A DNA stretch of 49,592 bases, from contig JANOHV010000244.1 of the NCBI GenBank assembly GCA_031406795.1, positions 1 to 49,592 on the forward strand, given 5' to 3'. Under the pieces are notes generated by a model. That model worked only from the letters and a program-made list of their open reading frames with translations. It ran no database searches and was not told the DNA's origin. Each line of letters begins with the position of its first letter. Position 1 is the first letter of the stretch. The stretch is from DATDCY01 sp031406795 [NCBI: Candidatus Rokuibacteriota bacterium] (GTDB lineage: Bacteria; JAUVQV01). The translations under genes and the position numbers were made by a program. Below, piece after piece: positions 34,531 to 42,928 of this stretch.

Positions 34531-34558
34531 GGTCGTTACTCCTTGACTCGGAAGGTGC

Positions 34559-35110
34559 TCATGAGTGGTGCGGGCGCTCGCGGACCACGGCCACGGCCTG
34601 CGCGAGCCCCTGCCCGATTTCGTGGCGGATGAAATCCTCGTAGTTCGCCTGGTAGCTTTCGCGCCCGCCGTAGGAGACGCCGTATTTCGGCGGGTAGCGG
34701 TTGAGGGCGATGGCGAGCGTGTCGGCCTGACACTGGTCGCATGCGCACGCGGAGGACGCGGGGGAGAGGATCGCCCCCACCAGCGAGGCGCCGATCTTCT
34801 GCGCGTAATTCTCCAGACGGATGTCATCGACCCGTGACGGCGGCCTTCCGGGACGATGCTTCGGACGCCGGCTCACCTTGCGGACGGCCTGTTCGACGGC
34901 ATTCCGGACGTCCCTGGCGAGTCCCTGCGAGGTCGTGCAGCCGAAATTCTTTTCGTGGCAGTACCGCGGCGGGAGGCGGTTCAACGCCAGGGCGAGGACA
35001 TCCACCTCGCAGAGAGTACACCAACAGGCGTCGTCTCCCTTCCCGGCATGGCCACGCCGTCGCTCTGTTTCCGATCTGACGTGGTACTCCATGTCGTTCT
35101 TGATCGCCAT
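34559..35110 (-). CDS. Tandem ComFB-domain protein
   Basis: 183 residues with two copies of the late-competence ComFB motif: CWCTLCEVDVLALALNRLPP then RY at about residues 29-50, and CACDQCQADTLAIALNRYPP then KYG at about 122-145. Each is followed or preceded by a helix (RDVRNAVEQAVRKV, FIRHEIGQGLAQAVAVV). The four Cys per copy look like a zinc site. ComFB members are usually single-domain, about 90-100 residues; a fused pair makes a built-in dimer. Recent work describes ComFB proteins as cyclic di-nucleotide receptors; whether this one binds is untested. GGGAG lies about 7 nt ahead of ATG 35110. Cotranscribed with the PEBP-like gene. Confidence 0.85.
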   Translation of the reverse strand: MAIKNDMEYHVRSETERRRGHAGKGDDACWCTLCEVDVLALALNRLPPRYCHEKNFGCTTSQGLARDVRNAVEQAVRKVSRRPKHRPGRPPSRVDDIRLENYAQKIGASLVGAILSPASSACACDQCQADTLAIALNRYPPKYGVSYGGRESYQANYEDFIRHEIGQGLAQAVAVVRERPHHS

Positions 35111-35214
35111 GCCCGTCTCCCTGGATTCACGCGCTTCGCATCGTTCAGCAAATGTACCTCCCGGGCGCCAAAAAGCAACCGGCGGGCGGGTTTCTCCATG
35201 GTAGGATGCCGGCG

Positions 35215-36063
35215 ATGAAGATCGCGCGAATGTCGGCCGCCGCCGCTGCGGCGCTCATTGTTTTCCTGGTGTTGCTGGCGCCCGTGGCCGGTGCGACTGA
35301 AAGCCCGTGGCTGGCGCTCGGCGGCGGTCTTGAGCTGGGACGATTTCCCCTGGCCGTCATCGGTGTCCCGACCGCCCAGGTTCAAGTCCTCCGTGTCGAT
35401 CCGAGGCGCTGGGAATTGACGCTGCATGGACTCCCGAGCGGCGAGTCCGTCGGCTACACCGCGCGCGAGTGGTCGCGCCGGGAGGGCCTGGTGGCCGCGA
35501 TCAATGCCGGCATGTACCAGGCGGACTACCGGACCCACTCGGGGTACATGCGCGCCGACGGCACGGTTTTCAGCCGCGGGACGAACGGGTATCTCTCCGC
35601 GGCCGCATTCGACCCCGTCAATCCGCAGGACCCGCCGTTCCGCATCTTCGACCTCGACGAGGACCCCCTGGCGGCGGTATTCGCGCGCTATCGTCGTGTC
35701 GTGCAGAATCTGCGTCTGGTGAAGCGCCCCGGCGAGAACCGCTGGTCGTCCCAGGAGCGGCGCTGGAGCGAGGCCGCTCTCGGTGAAGACCGCGAAGGCC
35801 GGGCGCTCCTGATCTTCTGCGGGACGCCGCTGCCGCTCGACCGGCTGATTTCGGCGCTGCTCTCCCTGCCGCTCGGGCTCGTGGCGGCGCAGCACCTCGA
35901 GGGCGGTACGCAGGCGCAGTTCTATGTCGCCGCGGGGGGGCAGACTGTCGAGTTGGCGGGGGGGTACGAGTGGGTCTTTCCCGCGCCTGATTCGCAGGGC
36001 GCGGCCTGGCCAATACCAAACGTGATCGGAGTTCGGGCGCGGACTGCGCCCGCGGGGCGCTAA
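35215..36063 (+). CDS. Secreted phosphodiester glycosidase-like protein (NAGPA/DUF2233)
   Basis: 282 residues. The signal peptide MKIARMSAAAAAALIVFLVL ends near VAGA. The mature domain has the NAGPA pattern: VAAINAGMYQADY with GYMRADG (substrate pocket), LLIFCGTPL, and a final AAQHLEGGTQAQFYV block. Family members remove alpha-GlcNAc from phosphodiesters or act on cell-wall sugars; here the substrate is unknown. ATG 35215 is preferred; ATG 35206 is three codons earlier. A divergent 104-nt gap separates it from the ComFB gene. Its stop codon runs directly into the first REP-like hairpin pair (36064 on), which may end transcription. Confidence 0.85.
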   Translation: MKIARMSAAAAAALIVFLVLLAPVAGATESPWLALGGGLELGRFPLAVIGVPTAQVQVLRVDPRRWELTLHGLPSGESVGYTAREWSRREGLVAAINAGMYQADYRTHSGYMRADGTVFSRGTNGYLSAAAFDPVNPQDPPFRIFDLDEDPLAAVFARYRRVVQNLRLVKRPGENRWSSQERRWSEAALGEDREGRALLIFCGTPLPLDRLISALLSLPLGLVAAQHLEGGTQAQFYVAAGGQTVELAGGYEWVFPAPDSQGAAWPIPNVIGVRARTAPAGR

Positions 36064-36160
36064 AGGGCCGATCCGCGGTGCGGGAGGGGGTGAACCCCTC
36101 CCCTACGAAGGACCCGGATCCGTCAGTAGCGTTGGGGCGGGGTTGATCCCCGCCCCCGGA
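36064..36160. repeat. REP-like double hairpin, copy 1
   Basis: Two perfect hairpins: GGGAGGGG/CCCCTCCC with loop GTGAA (36082-36102) and GGGGCGGGG/CCCCGCCCC with loop TTGAT (36134-36156), joined by CTACGAAGGACCCGGATCCG. The same modules recur at 42590-42725 beyond the efflux operon. They start at a stop codon and resemble dispersed intergenic palindromes. Confidence 0.85.
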
Positions 36161-36288
36161 GCGGCATGAGAACAATCGAGGTCCGCAGCGTCAGGACCCC
36201 GCAGCCCGCACGGGAACAGGAACTCCCTTGAGACAACGCCTGCACCAGCGGCGCGCGCCGAAGTGAAACGGTCGGCGCCGGCCCGCAT

Positions 36289-36310
36289 CATATCAATATA
36301 TGTTTATATG
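36289..36310 (+). promoter_or_regulatory. arsR: Candidate ArsR-type operator/promoter
   Basis: A/T-rich imperfect palindrome with CATAT (36289-36293) and ATATG (36306-36310) arms, then a further ATGTTTATG. It is the only such block in a GC-rich gap and lies 28 nt before the ArsR-family start, where autorepression operators of this family sit. It probably overlaps the core promoter; no separate -35/-10 pair is distinct. Confidence 0.55.
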
Positions 36311-36337
36311 TTTATGTGTTAACGGGGAGGGACAGCC

Positions 36338-36733
36338 GTGATCGATGCGATGGTGAAGTGCCTGCGGGCGCTGGGGGACGAAAACCGCCTCCGGATCCTG
36401 ATGCTGCTGCGCGAGCGGGAACTCTGCGTCCTCGAGGTCGTCGGGGCGCTGGGGATCTCGCAGCCGCTGGCCTCGAGCCACCTCGCGGTGCTGCGCGAAG
36501 CCGGGCTGGCGACGGCGCGCCGGGAAGGGCGCCGGATTCGCTACAGCCTCTCGGAAGAGGCCAAGCGCGGCGGCAAACACCGGCTTCTCCAGCAAGTTTC
36601 GGCGGCGATCGCCGCAGAGCCGCTGATCGCGGCGGATCGCGAGCGTCTCGCCGAGTGCGCGGCGTTCCGCGGGGACGCCGTCTGCGACAAGAAGACTCTC
36701 GCCAGCTTTCGTACCAGGGGGAAACAATCGTGA
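36338..36733 (+). CDS. arsR: ArsR/SmtB family transcriptional repressor
   Basis: 131-residue winged-helix repressor expected to sit on the A/T-rich palindrome just upstream and release it on metal(loid) binding. LRALGDENRLRILMLL, then ELCVLEVVGALGISQPLASS and HLAVLREAGLATARREG give the full HTH and wing. The classical metal site ELCVCDL is altered to ELCVLEV, keeping one Cys; further Cys at LAECAAF and DAVCDKK in the C-terminus could complete another site. GTG 36338 has GGGAGG ahead; an internal ATG four codons on is possible. The stop overlaps the TolC start (GTGA), so repressor and pump genes form one operon. Confidence 0.9.
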   Translation: MIDAMVKCLRALGDENRLRILMLLRERELCVLEVVGALGISQPLASSHLAVLREAGLATARREGRRIRYSLSEEAKRGGKHRLLQQVSAAIAAEPLIAADRERLAECAAFRGDAVCDKKTLASFRTRGKQS

Positions 36734-38100
36734 ATCGAACCGTACGCCTGACCTTTGCCGGACTCACGATGATTCTGGCCGCGTCCCTGCTTGCGGCGGC
36801 GCCGGCACCCGCGCAGCAGCGGCTGACGCTCGCCGAGGCGACGGCCGAGGCGCTCGCCAAGAGCGACCTGCTGCGGGTTGAAGACGCCCGCGTTGCCGGC
36901 GCAGACGCTGCGGTTCGCGCGGCCCGGGGCAATCTGCTGCCGACGATAACGTTCGAGGAACGGTTTATCGTCACCGACAACCCCGCGTACGACTTCTCGA
37001 TGAAGATCAACCAGGGCAATTTCACCCCATCCGACCTGCAGGGTGCGCCGGAGACGTTCAACAGCCCCGCCCCTATCAACGATTTCCAGTCGAGCGTTAC
37101 GCTTACCCAGCCGCTGTATTCGCGCCGCGCTTACCTTGGCGTCGCGATGGCGCGCGCGGAGGCGGGTGCCGTGGCTCTCGACCGGGAACGCCGCCGCGAG
37201 GAGGTCGCCCACCAGGTGCTGCAGGCCTGGCTCGGCGCTCAGGCGGCGGAAGCGTACCGCGAAACGGCGATTCGCGCGGAAAAAGATGCGGTCGAACACC
37301 TGCGCCTGGCCGGTGTTGCCGAGTCGGCCGGGACCGGGCTTGCCGCCGACCGTCTGCGTGCCGAGGTGGCGCTGGCCGAGGCGCGCAGGATGCGCCTGGG
37401 CGTGGAAAACGACCTCGAGATCGCCCGTCGCGGCCTCGGGCTCGCGGTCGGGCGGGAGGAAGCGCTGGCCCCGGCGGCGGCAGGATTCACCCTGTCCGAG
37501 CCCGATCTCCAAACGCTGTCCGCGGGGGCCGGTCAGCGCGCCGACCTGCGGGCGCTGGAGACTCGGGTCTCGAACGCGCGTCGCGCCGCAAAGCTGGCGT
37601 CGGCCGCGCGCCTCCCGGAGTTGGGACTTACGGGCTCGCTGCAGTCGAACGTACCGGATGCCCCGTTCGGCAGCGGGGGCACCAGCTATATGGTCGGCAT
37701 CGGTCTGACGTGGCGGCTGTTCGATGGATTTCGCACGCGGGCAGCAGAGGCGCAGGCGGAGGCCGGGGCGCGGCAGGCGGAAAGCTACCTGGCCGCGCTG
37801 ACCAGGGAAGCCCGCTTCCGCGTGCACGAGGCCTGGTTGCGGATGAAGGAGTCCCAGGCGGGAATCGCCATTGCGGAGAGCGCGCTGGCCGCGGCGGAAG
37901 AGGGCGTGCGGCTGGTGCGCGTGCGCTATGAAAACGGGTTGGCCCCGATGGTGACACTGTTGGACGCCCAGAGCGCGCTCAACCGGGCGCGCTCCGATGC
38001 GGCCCGGGCCCAGGCGGGGGTGGCTTCGGCACTGGGCGAACTGCTGTTCCGCGCCGGGGTGGGCCCTGCCGGCCGGCCGGGCGCTGGTGGACGTTCATGA
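36730..38100 (+). CDS. TolC-family outer-membrane efflux protein
   Basis: 456 residues. Signal peptide ends near APAPAQQ. The mature protein shows the two structural repeats of TolC: RLTLAEATAEALAKSD helix start, FQSSVTLTQPLYS strand region, long helices with AERDAVEHLRLA-like heptads, then YMVGIGLTWRLFDG and VRVRYENGLAPMVTLLDAQSAL in the second half. It forms the trimeric exit duct of the RND pump encoded two genes downstream. It is the only outer-membrane factor in the window, so it might also serve the copper pump at 26-31 kb (inference). GTG 36730 overlaps the arsR stop; AGGGGG lies 7 nt ahead. Confidence 0.92.
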   Translation: MNRTVRLTFAGLTMILAASLLAAAPAPAQQRLTLAEATAEALAKSDLLRVEDARVAGADAAVRAARGNLLPTITFEERFIVTDNPAYDFSMKINQGNFTPSDLQGAPETFNSPAPINDFQSSVTLTQPLYSRRAYLGVAMARAEAGAVALDRERRREEVAHQVLQAWLGAQAAEAYRETAIRAEKDAVEHLRLAGVAESAGTGLAADRLRAEVALAEARRMRLGVENDLEIARRGLGLAVGREEALAPAAAGFTLSEPDLQTLSAGAGQRADLRALETRVSNARRAAKLASAARLPELGLTGSLQSNVPDAPFGSGGTSYMVGIGLTWRLFDGFRTRAAEAQAEAGARQAESYLAALTREARFRVHEAWLRMKESQAGIAIAESALAAAEEGVRLVRVRYENGLAPMVTLLDAQSALNRARSDAARAQAGVASALGELLFRAGVGPAGRPGAGGRS

Positions 38101-38147
38101 CGGCGAGGATCGACATGGGTACGGATGAGCTACGAGGAGACCAGGCA

Positions 38148-39383
38148 ATGAATAAGAGATTTCTGGTGTCGGGTGTGGCAGCGGCGGCCGTCCTCGCGCT
38201 GTTGGCCGGGTGCGGAGCCGGGGATGGCGGGCACGGCACGGGAACGAAAGAGGCTGCTCCGATCGTCGTCTCCGGGGTGCAACTCGCCGAAGTCGCCAGA
38301 GAAGCGGTGCCGCAGGTGCGCGAGCTGGCCGGCGGCGTGCAGGCGACGGTGGTGAGCCGGGTCTCCTCGCGGATCATGGCGCAGGTGCTCGCCGTGACGG
38401 CAGCCGAGGGCGATGTGGTCGGGAAGGGCCAGCTGCTCCTCAGGCTCGATGACCGGGAGCTGCGGGCGAAGGTGCTCCAGGCGGAAGCCGGGTTGCGCCA
38501 GACAGAAGCCGGCTTGCAGCAAGCGGCTGCCGGGAAACGTCAGGCGGAAGCGGGACTGCGCCAGGCCGAAGCGCAGCGCGAGTTGGCGACGGCGACCCAC
38601 GAGCGATTCCGGGCGCTGCTTGCGGAAAAGGCGGTCTCCCGACAGGAGTACGAGCAGGTTGCCGCCCAGGAGCGCGTGGCAGCCGGGGCGGTCGCCCAGG
38701 CCGAAGGCGCGATCGCCCAGGCCGGAGGCGGCGAGGTGCAGGCCGAAAGCGCGGTCGCGCAGGCTGCGAGCGCCGTCGAGGAGGCGCGCACCTGGCTCGC
38801 CTTCGCCGAGGTTCGCGCGCCGGCCGCGGGCCGTGTAATCGCCAGGAACATCGATGCCGGATCGATGGCCAATCCGGGGGCGCCGTTGTTCTCGATCGAA
38901 CAGGAGGGGCACCTGCGCCTGGAGCTGCCGGTGGACAGCGCGCTCTCGGGATCGGTGGTGCGTGGCACGCCGCTGGCGGTGAGCATCGAGGCGGCGGGGT
39001 TCACGGGCACGGTGCCGGTGACCGAGGTCGTTGCCGCGGGCGATCCGGTGTCGCGGACCTTCCTTGTCAGGGCCGACCTGCCGGTGAGCCCGGGGCTGCG
39101 TTCGGGGCAATACGCGCGGGTGACGCTCGCGCTCGGCGCGCGCGACGCGGTGACGGTCCCCGAGACGGCCCTCGTGCGCCGCGGCCAGCTCGACGGCGTC
39201 TTCGTGGTCGAAACCGGGGAGCGCCTCGCCTACCGCATCGTGCAGACGGGCCGCGAAACGGCGCCGGGCCGCCGTGAAATCCTCTCGGGGCTCTCGGCCG
39301 GCGAGCGCATCGCCGTCGGCGGTCTCGAGCGCGTCAGCGACGGCGTTCGCGTCGCGCGCGCAATGGAGGAGGCGATCCGATGA
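38148..39383 (+). CDS. RND periplasmic adaptor lipoprotein (MFP)
   Basis: 411 residues from ATG 38148, preceded by GAGGAG; the frame is open back to 38097. VLALLAGCG is a lipobox placing the acylated Cys at residue 22. Lipoyl halves flank a long coiled-coil hairpin with an 11-residue-like repeat (AEAGLRQTEAGLQQ, GKRQAEAGLRQAEAQ), then VRAPAAGRVIARNIDAGSM and the beta-barrel and membrane-proximal domains. It links the inner-membrane RND pump to TolC. Low-complexity Ala/Glu/Gln repeats may vary in number. The stop overlaps the pump start as ATGA. Confidence 0.92.
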   Translation: MNKRFLVSGVAAAAVLALLAGCGAGDGGHGTGTKEAAPIVVSGVQLAEVAREAVPQVRELAGGVQATVVSRVSSRIMAQVLAVTAAEGDVVGKGQLLLRLDDRELRAKVLQAEAGLRQTEAGLQQAAAGKRQAEAGLRQAEAQRELATATHERFRALLAEKAVSRQEYEQVAAQERVAAGAVAQAEGAIAQAGGGEVQAESAVAQAASAVEEARTWLAFAEVRAPAAGRVIARNIDAGSMANPGAPLFSIEQEGHLRLELPVDSALSGSVVRGTPLAVSIEAAGFTGTVPVTEVVAAGDPVSRTFLVRADLPVSPGLRSGQYARVTLALGARDAVTVPETALVRRGQLDGVFVVETGERLAYRIVQTGRETAPGRREILSGLSAGERIAVGGLERVSDGVRVARAMEEAIR

Positions 39384-42300
39384 AGGAGACGGTCGGAATC
39401 TCGGGGCGCATCGCCCGCGCCTTTCTCACCTCGAAGCTGACGCCGATCCTCGTTCTCGCCTCCCTGCTGCTCGGGGCGCTCGCGGTCGCGATCACCTCCC
39501 GCGAGGAGGAGCCGCAGATCGTCGTGCCGATGATGGACATCTTCGTGGCCTACCCCGGCGCCACCGCGCACGAAGTCGAGGAGCGCGTCACCAAACCGAT
39601 GGAGCGCAAGCTCTGGGAGATCGACGGCGTGGAGTACGTCTACTCGATCACCCGCCCCGGGATGTCGATGGCGATCGTGCGCTACCGCGTCGGCGAGGAC
39701 CAGGAGAAGAGCATCGTCAAGCTCTACAACAAACTGATGGCGAACGCGGACATCATCCCCGCGGGGGTGATGCAGCCGCTGGTGAAGCCGCGCTCGATCG
39801 ACGATGTCCCGACGCTCGCCGTCACCCTGTGGTCCGGGCGGCTCTCCGCTTACGAGCTGCGGCGCATCGCCGTCGAGGCCGTCGAGGAAGTCAACAGCAT
39901 CAACGAGGTCTCGGAAACCACGATCATCGGCGGCGAACGACGCCAGGTGCGCGTCGTGCTCGACGCGGCGCGCCTGCGGGGCAGCGGTCTTTCGGCACTG
40001 CAGGTGCTCGGCGCGCTGCGCGCCGCGAACGTCCTGCTGCCATCCGGCAGCGTGAACGAAGACGGGCGGGAGACCCTGGTCGAGACCGGGAGCTTCCTGC
40101 GCAGCAGCGAGGAGGTCGGCGGCGTCGTGGCGGGTGTCTTCCAGGGGCGCCCGGTCTACCTGCGGGACGTCGCGCAGATCGAGGACGGCCCGGCCGAACC
40201 CTCGTCGTACGTGCTCATGGGTCTCGGGCCCGGCGCCGAGAACGTTGCGGCGGCCGTGAACCGCTCCCGGGAGTACCCGGCAGTCACGATCGCGATCGCC
40301 AAGAAGGCCGGGACCAACGCGAGCACCGTCTCGGCCACGGCGCTGCGCCGTATCGAAGGGCTGCGCGGAACGGTCATCCCGAAGGATGTCGAACTGACCG
40401 TGACGCGCAACTACGGCGAGACCGCGCAGGAGAAGTCGGACGAACTGCTCAAGCACATGCTGCTCGCGACGGTCTCCGTGATCATTCTCGTGGTGTTCGC
40501 CCTCGGCTGGCGCGAGGCGGTCGTCGTGGCGGTCGCCGTGCCGGTGACGCTCGCGCTGACGCTGCTGATCAACTATCTCTACGGCTACACGCTCAATCGG
40601 GTGACGCTCTTCGCGCTGATCTTCTCGATCGGGATCCTTGTCGACGACGCGATCGTGGTCGTCGAGAATATCCACCGCCACTTCAAGAAGATCGGCGGCG
40701 GCTCGCGCTCGAAGCTCGCGGCGATCCTCGCGGTGGACGAGGTGGGCAACCCGACGATCCTCGCGACCTTTACCGTCATCGCGGCGCTGATGCCGCTGGC
40801 GTTCGTGCGCGGGCTGATGGGCCCGTACATGCGGCCGATCCCGGTCGGCGCGGCGGCGGCGATGGTGTTCTCGCTGCTGGTCGCCTTCATCGTCACCCCC
40901 TGGCTCGGCTACCTGCTGCTGCGCCGCGTCGGCGAAGGGCAGGGGCACGAGGAGCAGCAGAAGCGGGGGATGGAACGCTGGTATGGCGCTCTACTGCGTC
41001 CGCTGCTCCAGAGCCGCACCAAGCGGCTGGCCGCGCTCGGCGGCGTGGTGATCCTGCTCGCCGGGGCGGTGGCGCTGATCCCGCTCAGGAAGGTCACCGT
41101 CAAGATGCTGCCATTCGATAACAAGAGCGAGCTGCAGGTGGTCATCGACCTGCCCGAGGGCACGCCGCTCCAGCAGACGGTGCGTGTCGGCACCGAGATC
41201 GGCCGCTACCTGGCCACGGTGCCGGAGGTCGCGAACTGGCAGCTTTACGCCGGCGCGGCCTCCCCGTACAACTTCAACGGCCTGGTCCGCCACTACTTTC
41301 TGCGCTCGGCGCCCCACGAGGCCGACGTGCAGCTCAATCTCGTGCCGAAAGGCGAACGCAAGGCCCAGAGCCACGACATCGCCAAGCGCATCCGCGCCGG
41401 GGTCGACGCCATCGGCCGGCGCCATGGCGCGCGCGTCAAGATCGCCGAGATCCCGCCGGGCCCGCCCGTGCTCTCGACGCTCGTGGCCGAGATCTACGGG
41501 CCGGATCCCGTGCGGCGCCGCGAGATCGCCCGGCAGATCCGCGGCATCTTCGAAGGGACGGATGGCGTCGTTGACGTCGACTGGTTCGTCGAGGACGACC
41601 AGGAGAAGGTCACCTTCGAAGTCGACCGCACGAAGGCCGCGCTCAGCGGCATCTCGGCGGAACAGGTCTCGCAATCGCTCGCGGTGGCGCTCGGCGGGCT
41701 CTCGGCCGGTCAGGTGCACCTGCCGCGGGAAAAGGAGCCGGTCGAGCTCGTGCTCCGACTGCCGGTTGCCGGCCGCGCCGGTCTCGAATCGCTGGCGGGG
41801 GTCACGGTCCCCTCGCCGACCGGCGCGCAGGTGTCGCTGGCCGAACTGGTGGCGGTGCGCCGCGGCCTCGAGGAAAAGACGATCTACCACAAGAACCTTC
41901 AGCCCGTGGACTACGTTGTCGGCGATGTCGCCGGCAGCGCCGAGAGCCCGGTCTACGCCATACTCGCGATGAAGAAGAAGATCATGGGGCTCAAGCTCCC
42001 CGAGGGCTACGAGCTGCAGCAGTTCTCCGCGCAGATGCCTGAGCGTACCGACCGCTATGCGATGAAGTGGGACGGCGAGTGGCAGATCACCTACGAGGTC
42101 TTCCGCGACATGGGCCTGGCCTTCGCGGCGGTGCTCGTGCTGATCTACATTCTCGTGGTCGCCTGGTTCCGCAGCTTCGTGGTGCCGCTGGTGATCATGG
42201 CGCCGATCCCGCTGACGCTCGTCGGCATCCTCCCCGGCCACTGGGCGCTCGGGGCGTTCTTCACGGCGACCTCGATGATCGGTTTTATCGCGCTTGCCGG

Positions 42301-42589
42301 CATTGTCGTGCGCAATTCGATTCTGCTGGTCGATTTCGCGCAGTCCGAGCAGCGCGAGACCGGGGATTTGAAGGAGGCGCTGGTGCAGGCGGGAGCCGTG
42401 CGCTTCCGCCCGATCGCCCTGACGGCGGCGGCGGTGGTCGTGGCCTCCCTGGTGATGCTCTTCGACCCGATCTTTCAGGGACTGGCGATTTCGATGATGT
42501 TCGGCGCCGTCGGGGCGACGGCGTTGACGCTGATCGCCGTACCGCTCCTCTACCTCGAACTCGTCCGCCCTGCCCGTGACGGGGGTTGA
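39380..42589 (+). CDS. RND efflux pump, inner-membrane permease (AcrB superfamily)
   Basis: 1069-residue proton-driven antiporter with the 12-helix RND plan. The N-terminus FLTSKLTPILVLASLLLG, porter motif YPGATAHEVEERVTKPMERK, proton-relay GILVDDAIVVVENIHRHFK in transmembrane helix 4, MPLAFVRGLMGPYMRPIPVG in helix 6 and GIVVRNSILLVDFAQSEQRE in helix 10-11 are clear. It lacks the Met triad of the CusA group, so drugs, solvents or organic molecules are likelier substrates than metals, although an ArsR-type regulator heads the operon. The stop lies within a 32-bp sequence that is repeated 207 bp downstream. Confidence 0.94.
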   Translation: MKETVGISGRIARAFLTSKLTPILVLASLLLGALAVAITSREEEPQIVVPMMDIFVAYPGATAHEVEERVTKPMERKLWEIDGVEYVYSITRPGMSMAIVRYRVGEDQEKSIVKLYNKLMANADIIPAGVMQPLVKPRSIDDVPTLAVTLWSGRLSAYELRRIAVEAVEEVNSINEVSETTIIGGERRQVRVVLDAARLRGSGLSALQVLGALRAANVLLPSGSVNEDGRETLVETGSFLRSSEEVGGVVAGVFQGRPVYLRDVAQIEDGPAEPSSYVLMGLGPGAENVAAAVNRSREYPAVTIAIAKKAGTNASTVSATALRRIEGLRGTVIPKDVELTVTRNYGETAQEKSDELLKHMLLATVSVIILVVFALGWREAVVVAVAVPVTLALTLLINYLYGYTLNRVTLFALIFSIGILVDDAIVVVENIHRHFKKIGGGSRSKLAAILAVDEVGNPTILATFTVIAALMPLAFVRGLMGPYMRPIPVGAAAAMVFSLLVAFIVTPWLGYLLLRRVGEGQGHEEQQKRGMERWYGALLRPLLQSRTKRLAALGGVVILLAGAVALIPLRKVTVKMLPFDNKSELQVVIDLPEGTPLQQTVRVGTEIGRYLATVPEVANWQLYAGAASPYNFNGLVRHYFLRSAPHEADVQLNLVPKGERKAQSHDIAKRIRAGVDAIGRRHGARVKIAEIPPGPPVLSTLVAEIYGPDPVRRREIARQIRGIFEGTDGVVDVDWFVEDDQEKVTFEVDRTKAALSGISAEQVSQSLAVALGGLSAGQVHLPREKEPVELVLRLPVAGRAGLESLAGVTVPSPTGAQVSLAELVAVRRGLEEKTIYHKNLQPVDYVVGDVAGSAESPVYAILAMKKKIMGLKLPEGYELQQFSAQMPERTDRYAMKWDGEWQITYEVFRDMGLAFAAVLVLIYILVVAWFRSFVVPLVIMAPIPLTLVGILPGHWALGAFFTATSMIGFIALAGIVVRNSILLVDFAQSEQRETGDLKEALVQAGAVRFRPIALTAAAVVVASLVMLFDPIFQGLAISMMFGAVGATALTLIAVPLLYLELVRPARDGG

Positions 42590-42812
42590 AAAGGGCCCAT
42601 CTGCGGCGTGGGAGGGGGTGAACCCCTCCCCTACGAAGGACCTGGATCCGTCAGGTAGGTGAACCCCTCCCCTACGAAGGATCTGAATCCGTCAGGTAGG
42701 TAGGGGCGGGGTTGATCCCCGCCCGGCATCCGCTTGGCGGGCGCCTTGCAGCTGAGCCCTTTTGAACCTCCTCCCCGCTACCGTGACGGGGGTTGAAAAG
42801 GGCCCATCTGCG
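42574..42812. repeat. REP-like hairpin cluster with a 32-bp direct repeat
   Basis: A 32-bp direct repeat (42574-42605 and 42781-42812, identical) brackets three modules. There is a complete GGGAGGGG/CCCCTCCC hairpin (42610-42630), a half unit lacking its left arm (42660-42700), and a GGGGCGGG-type hairpin (42703-42724). Modules match those at 36064-36160. The first direct repeat contains the pump stop codon. Confidence 0.85.
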
Positions 42813-42928
42813 ACGTTGCGTTTCTCCCGGCTCCCTGCGGCGTTTTGCTCGTACGCCTCAGTCACCGACGATCGGTTATACTATAATAATCACATAGCTG
42901 ACAATTTCACTTTGGAGGAGACCGCCAG
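42813..42928 (+). promoter_or_regulatory. Leader and promoter region of the UspA-like gene
   Basis: A/T-rich TATACTATAATAAT (42877-42890) contains TATAAT at 42882-42887; no strong -35 is present. It is about 42 nt ahead of the ATG. Upstream to 42813 there is nothing recognisable. Confidence 0.5.

Noticed and set aside
39230-42241. Long minus-strand frames antisense to the RND pump
   Set aside because: Asp/Arg/His-rich mirror translations of a real membrane protein; no domain or ribosome-binding site.
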